Assembly: GCA_947306305.1 (NCBI GenBank)
Contig: CAMZGI010000004.1
Location: 1 to 37,724, forward strand
Length of the DNA: 37,724 nucleotides
Direction: 5' to 3'
Source: an uncultured Fibrobacter sp.
Lineage (GTDB): Bacteria; Fibrobacterota; Fibrobacteria; Fibrobacterales; Fibrobacteraceae
Shown in pieces: positions 34,036-37,724 of the stretch (within the stretch, counting starts at the first letter, position 1; each line of letters begins with the position of its first letter). The position numbers were made by a program, and so were the translations under genes. The notes below the pieces were generated by a model, which did no database searches, was not told where the DNA came from, and saw nothing but the letters and a program-made list of their open reading frames with translations.

Positions 34036-35439
34036 TTACCTGATTCCTTCACGAAGATGGTTTGTAACATCCTGACGGGCGAGAGCGCCGGAATAGTCCA
34101 GCAAGGACAAATAGCGGGCAAAGATATCGTATTCAAGCTTTGCAGCCTTCAAGTCGCTTTCGAGAGCGCTTTCGCGAGCACGGAGGAGCAACAGCGGATC
34201 AGAACCGGCATTGCGGGCAAACTGTTCCATAAAGCCGCTGGCATTCACTTGTTCGGCATAATCCTTCAAGACCTTCCACTGGTCGATGAGCGTGAGCACT
34301 TCTTCGGTGAGACGAGCCACCTTCTGGTTCACTTCACGGACTTCATCCAAATACTTGCTTTCGGCATCAAGCTTTTCAACCTGTTCACGGAGAGAAGCAT
34401 CCTTGTTGCTATCGAAGAACGGAAGACGGAAAGCCAAATTCAAGAAGAACTTGTCGGCAATCTTGCGATTATCGGTGTCTGGGAAAAGTTTTCTTAATTT
34501 ATAAGTAGCGTCATACCCTGCGCATTCGCCAGTTTCAGTAACCCTTACGTTACAGGCGTTCGCCATCCACTCGGATTCGTAATCGTCGTACCTTGCGCCA
34601 GACTTAATATCCTTGTATTCCAAGTCCTTGTACTTTTCCATCAAGGATTCAATCTGGAGCGAATAACCGATACCGACATGCGAAATGTAGTTGCGGTCCT
34701 TGCTTGCATCCTGTTGTGCCTTAGAAACATCGGAATCGCGTTTGCCCTTCGCGAGAGCCACGAGCGGGAAGTTTTCGTCAACAGTCACGCCGTTCTTCAA
34801 GAACTCGGCAAGCTCGTCCATCGTCGGGATGAACGAAGAGTCCAAAAAGACATTGTCGTATGCTGGAGCCCAAGCCAGCATCTTGAGTTCGGCATCGCGG
34901 AGAGCCGTGCTGTCCGAAAGCAAGTTAGCCTTAAGCGAGGCACTTTTTTCAAGCGAGGTCATCAAGTCTTCGGCATTGAACGAAGCGGATCCCGACTTGA
35001 GGTGGAGCACCTCGATACGGTCCTGGATAACCTGCAACAGTTGCTTGTTGATTTCGTTAATCTTCTGACGAAGCACATAGCGCACACCGCGTTCGTAGCG
35101 ATCGTAAAGGAGGATCGAACGTTCAACGGCAAAAGTAGCCTGCTGGTAATTCTTAACAGCCTCATAGTGAGCCTTGTCGGCATCGCGTTCGCCAAAAGCC
35201 TGCGGTGTCACACGAAGTTCAAAGTCGTGTTTGGCAAAGCTAAAGCCGTCCATCTGGTAACGGAGTTCGAGCTTGTCCCAAAGCTTAAGGTTACGTTCTT
35301 TCGCTGTTGCTTCGGCACGTTTTTCAGCAGCCTCATACCTCGGATCGGCCTTAGCGGATTCGATCAGGCGTTCCCAAGTGAGGGGGCTTGCAATAGCTGC
35401 CGCAGAGAGCGCAAGCGATATTAACGATACTGATTTCAT
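34036..35439 (-). CDS. TolC-like outer-membrane protein
   Basis: A 467-residue exported protein: signal peptide MKSVSLISLALSAAAIA, then LTWERLIESAKADPRYEAAE, which follows the TolC opening, and long amphipathic helices with coiled-coil character (KNYQQATFAVERSILLYDRY, AESKYLDEVREVNQKVARLT). It is a divergent TolC-family member. An insert with CNVRVTETGEC (two cysteines) may form a disulfide loop. It starts one base after the adaptor gene stop and ends two bases before the VTC gene, so it belongs to the operon. It would provide the outer-membrane duct for the adaptor upstream, but a purely structural role cannot be excluded. Confidence 0.78.
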   Translation of the reverse strand: MKSVSLISLALSAAAIASPLTWERLIESAKADPRYEAAEKRAEATAKERNLKLWDKLELRYQMDGFSFAKHDFELRVTPQAFGERDADKAHYEAVKNYQQATFAVERSILLYDRYERGVRYVLRQKINEINKQLLQVIQDRIEVLHLKSGSASFNAEDLMTSLEKSASLKANLLSDSTALRDAELKMLAWAPAYDNVFLDSSFIPTMDELAEFLKNGVTVDENFPLVALAKGKRDSDVSKAQQDASKDRNYISHVGIGYSLQIESLMEKYKDLEYKDIKSGARYDDYESEWMANACNVRVTETGECAGYDATYKLRKLFPDTDNRKIADKFFLNLAFRLPFFDSNKDASLREQVEKLDAESKYLDEVREVNQKVARLTEEVLTLIDQWKVLKDYAEQVNASGFMEQFARNAGSDPLLLLRARESALESDLKAAKLEYDIFARYLSLLDYSGALARQDVTNHLREGIR

Positions 35440-35440
35440 A

Positions 35441-36547
35441 TTACTTAGCCTTCTGTTGCTGCTTCTTCAAGTTGCGGATGCTCGTTTCGCTGATGGTCAC
35501 CATTTCGCCGAGCAAGAAAGAGTTTTCTTCAGGAATCTTGATGGTCACTTCGCGACCATAGACCGGCAATTCAGGCATTTTCCACATACGAGTCGGGAAC
35601 GGGACGATACGGCTCGAAAGACCGACAACTTCGCCAATCACAGCCTTGCCGTTGCCAGCAAGCGTGGTCACCTTCACGGCTTCGCCGAGGTTCATGTTCT
35701 GGTAAATCTGTTCGTTGATGTAGCCGCGAATAAGAGTCGGAGACTTGTGGGCAAGCGTTACGATCGGAGCAAAGCTAGAGACCTTTTCGCCATCGCGAAC
35801 GTTCACGTCGCCAACGACCCAGTCTTCCTTGGCAATCTGAGTGAGTTCGAGCTGCTGCTTGCGGAGTTCGGCAACTTCCTTGCGGATGTTTGCTGCATCA
35901 ATCTTGCCGCTAGACTTTTGGAGGCGGCTGCTGCCACGGAGGAGGGCGATCTGTTCGTTAGCGCTCTTGACGGCGAGGTTCAATTCGTTCTTGAGGCTCT
36001 TGATGCGCATAGCCATGGCATCGTTGCCGTCGGACTTGGACTTGGAGTTGGAAAGGCTCTTGAGCTTAGCGGAGATGGCCTTGTTGCTTTCGTATTCCGT
36101 TTCGAGGTTGCGGATTTCGGCAGTGAGAGCCAAGCGACGAGTTTCGAGATTGGCCTTGACATCGGCGACCTTCTGGTCGATTTCGGCGGAGCTCAAGTTG
36201 CTGCGGCCTTCGATGTTATCGAGTTCGCGAGTGAGTTCTGCAAGGCGAAGAGTCAAATCAGGGCGGTTGAGCACCACGATAGTATCGCCAGCCTTGATTT
36301 CTTGACCCGGAACGACATAAATCTTGACGATTTCGGTCGGAGACGGGAGGCTGATAATCGTTTCGCTAGATTCTGCAATGCCACGGAACATAGCCGCCTT
36401 GCCCTGATACATAAAGCCAAGCAAAACAGCGATTACGACGCAGAGAATCCAAGCGATAGAAAGCTTATGGGTATAGACGTAGGCGACACCCGCATTGTTC
36501 TTGTGGGTATTCCAGAAATTGTCGAGAAGATCTTCAAGTTTATTCAT
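35441..36547 (-). CDS. HlyD-like membrane-fusion adaptor
   Basis: A 368-residue adaptor. A cytoplasmic N terminus (1-27), one helix (about 29-47, LSIAWILCVVIAVLLGFMY), a lipoyl half-motif (IVKIYVVPGQEIKAGDTIVV), a long coiled-coil (about 85-235, with KVADVKANLETRRLALTAEI), the second half (KEDWVVGDVNVRDGEKVSSF), then a barrel domain (PTLIRGYINEQIYQNMNLGE). The C terminus is basic (KKQQQKAK). It should span the periplasm between an inner-membrane partner, here probably DUF4956, and the TolC-like protein. GGAG before the ATG; 13 bases after the DUF4956 gene. Confidence 0.87.
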   Translation of the reverse strand: MNKLEDLLDNFWNTHKNNAGVAYVYTHKLSIAWILCVVIAVLLGFMYQGKAAMFRGIAESSETIISLPSPTEIVKIYVVPGQEIKAGDTIVVLNRPDLTLRLAELTRELDNIEGRSNLSSAEIDQKVADVKANLETRRLALTAEIRNLETEYESNKAISAKLKSLSNSKSKSDGNDAMAMRIKSLKNELNLAVKSANEQIALLRGSSRLQKSSGKIDAANIRKEVAELRKQQLELTQIAKEDWVVGDVNVRDGEKVSSFAPIVTLAHKSPTLIRGYINEQIYQNMNLGEAVKVTTLAGNGKAVIGEVVGLSSRIVPFPTRMWKMPELPVYGREVTIKIPEENSFLLGEMVTISETSIRNLKKQQQKAK

Positions 36548-36560
36548 TTTTCAAATCTCC

Positions 36561-37244
36561 TTACATTTCCGTCGTTGCGTCTTGCATCATGAACTGGACA
36601 TCCGAAATGCCTTCAATCTTCGAGAGCATCGTGAGGATTTCGGCAGCAGGCTTCGTGGCACGGAGGCGAATCTGGTAGGCGACGTCCAGACGAGCGCCAC
36701 CATCAACCTCTCGCATCGTGATCAAAATAAACGTCTTTAAATTGCCCTTCATGATATCTTCGACCTGACCACGGACCTTGGGTTCGTTCGGGAGAGCAAA
36801 ACGGAGCATACCGTCAAAGAAGTGCTTGGTACCGAGACCCGTACGGGAAAGCAAGAAAGCTACACAGCAGAACGAGATTGTACCGCCCACGGCAGCGCCC
36901 CACGCATAGACACCGCAACCGATGCCCGCGCCTAGCGACGCGAATATGAACATAATATCTCGCGGGTCCTTGAAACTCGTACGGAAGCGGACCACCGAGA
37001 GAGCACCCATCATGCCGAGACCGCGGCCGACGTTATCGCCGATGGCCTGCATGATCATAGCAGCAGCAACAGCACTCAAGACAATACCTTGGACGAAGTT
37101 TCGAGAGTAGGATAGTCCAAGGAACGTTTTCTCATACGTCCAGCCAATCATCGAAGACAGGATGAAAGCAAGAATCAATGTGTATGCAAGCGTAATAATC
37201 GTTGCGTTTGTTGTGCTGGACTGGACAGCAAGAAGGTCAAGCAT
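36561..37244 (-). CDS. DUF4956 membrane protein
   Basis: A 227-residue integral membrane protein of the DUF4956 family. Hydrophobic segments lie at about 17-36, 48-66, 93-114 and 112-132. The family signature is seen in MMGALSVVRFRTSFKDPRDI (around 78-97), followed by FIFASLGAGIGCG. The C-terminal 75 residues form a soluble ACT/ferredoxin-like domain (LKTFILITMREVDGGARLDV). DUF4956 genes are commonly next to VTC-domain genes; the biochemical function is unknown. The start at 37244 (ATG with GGAG five bases before) is chosen over a TTG 14 codons upstream. First gene of the five-gene operon. Confidence 0.9.
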   Translation of the reverse strand: MLDLLAVQSSTTNATIITLAYTLILAFILSSMIGWTYEKTFLGLSYSRNFVQGIVLSAVAAAMIMQAIGDNVGRGLGMMGALSVVRFRTSFKDPRDIMFIFASLGAGIGCGVYAWGAAVGGTISFCCVAFLLSRTGLGTKHFFDGMLRFALPNEPKVRGQVEDIMKGNLKTFILITMREVDGGARLDVAYQIRLRATKPAAEILTMLSKIEGISDVQFMMQDATTEM

Positions 37245-37724
37245 AATAACTCCATTTATTAGTTTCTTTTTAGGCCATGTGTCCAAAATTTACTTAAAAA
37301 CGAGCATTTTATACTCTTTTTTATGTAAATAATGGACTAACAAAAATATTACAACCTTGTTTTGCCAAGATTCGGGCGTATTTCGCCCGCTTTTACTTTT
37401 GAAAGAGCCCTAAAAACCCACGCTAAAAATAATAAAACTACATTTTTTAGAATCTAAAAAAAATAGTTACATGTTGGTTACTGTAACAACGCATTGTAGA
37501 GAACTCAACGACTGTTTATTTTAGGAAACATTCCTAGACGAAAGAACGCCCGCAAAGCGGGCTATAGACGAGAGACGAAAGAGGGATGAGGAGTGAGGTC
37601 GCTCGCTTTGACGGGCTTTGAGGTATGAGAAATTAGTTGGCAGAGCTTAGAACTTAGAGCTCAGATAAAGTCATCTTGGAGGGAGGGCACGACCGATAGG
37701 AGCCATAAAAGTCTTTATGGGCTC
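37245..37724. other. Regulatory and repeat-bearing region upstream of the DUF4956 operon
   Basis: No gene is seen. On the minus strand TAAATTTTGG (TAAATT at 37287-37292) is the likely promoter box, about 42 bases before the DUF4956 start. A hairpin CGGGCG-tattt-CGCCCG lies near 37374-37391, an imperfect palindrome GTTAC...GTAAC near 37467-37488, and GCCCGC-aaa-GCGGGC near 37548-37562. From about 37575 to the end the sequence turns into dispersed intergenic repeat text, including the GTGAGGTCG family at 37593-37630. Confidence 0.45.
37593..37630. repeat. Dispersed intergenic repeat, GTGAGGTCG family
   Basis: GTGAGGTCGCTCGC followed by CTTTGAGGTATGAG matches the minus strand of 4938-4986 and, in part, 4173-4196. 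All copies are intergenic. Confidence 0.5.

Noticed and set aside
37245-37286. TTG-initiated 14-codon extension of DUF4956
   Set aside because: It overlaps the leader with its ribosome site; the ATG at 37244 has GGAG at the right distance.

Overview
The window looks like chromosome of a Fibrobacter-type bacterium (FCB group). The pointers are long serine-rich linkers in exported proteins (SprA, and two lipoproteins at 19283-21325 and 31468-33183), a very large SprA-like outer-membrane protein, Bat-family genes, and -10 boxes close to the Bacteroidetes-type TAnnTTTG. No rRNA, tRNA, CRISPR array, IS transposase or prophage gene was seen.

Layout. 231-4157 (+): two tandem batD paralogues, the first lacking the membrane anchor, then batE. 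4323-4823 (-): small lipoprotein. 4989-6056 (-): mnmA. 6199-13473 (-): 2424-residue SprA. 13596-18093 (-): an AIPR-family protein preceded by a double-AAA ATPase, a possible defence pair. 18094-19282: 1.2 kb of decayed DNA holding the C-terminal remnant of an AbiEi-type antitoxin (+) and a frameshifted cysteine-rich gene (-), neither preserved as a complete ORF. 19283-21325 (+): lipoprotein with a Cthe_2159-like carbohydrate-binding beta-helix. 21532-22872 (-): AAA_14/DUF4143 ATPase with four tandem ~30-bp repeats just upstream. 23200-25185 (+): ScpA with a long acidic tail. 25228-25944 (-): membrane zinc peptidase. 26154-31341 (-): TolC, HlyD and two ABC-2 permeases, with no ATPase gene. 31468-37244 (-): DUF4956, HlyD-like adaptor, TolC-like protein, VTC-domain protein and triple lamin-tail lipoprotein.

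The most interesting unit is the last one. A VTC domain (polyphosphate polymerase fold) and DUF4956, partners often found together, are here locked by gaps of 1-31 bases to an envelope-spanning adaptor/outer-membrane pair and a surface lipoprotein. This suggests synthesis or sensing of a polyanion coupled to the cell surface. That function is inference.

Expression signals. Several genes without a Shine-Dalgarno (batD1, batD2, the 4323-4823 lipoprotein, sprA, scpA, tolC) have a TAWWTT-type box only 6-10 bases before the start codon, which predicts leaderless mRNAs. Genes with a good Shine-Dalgarno have such boxes about 20-40 bases upstream. Two families of dispersed intergenic palindromes are also visible. 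All functional assignments come from reading the sequence; no database search was run.
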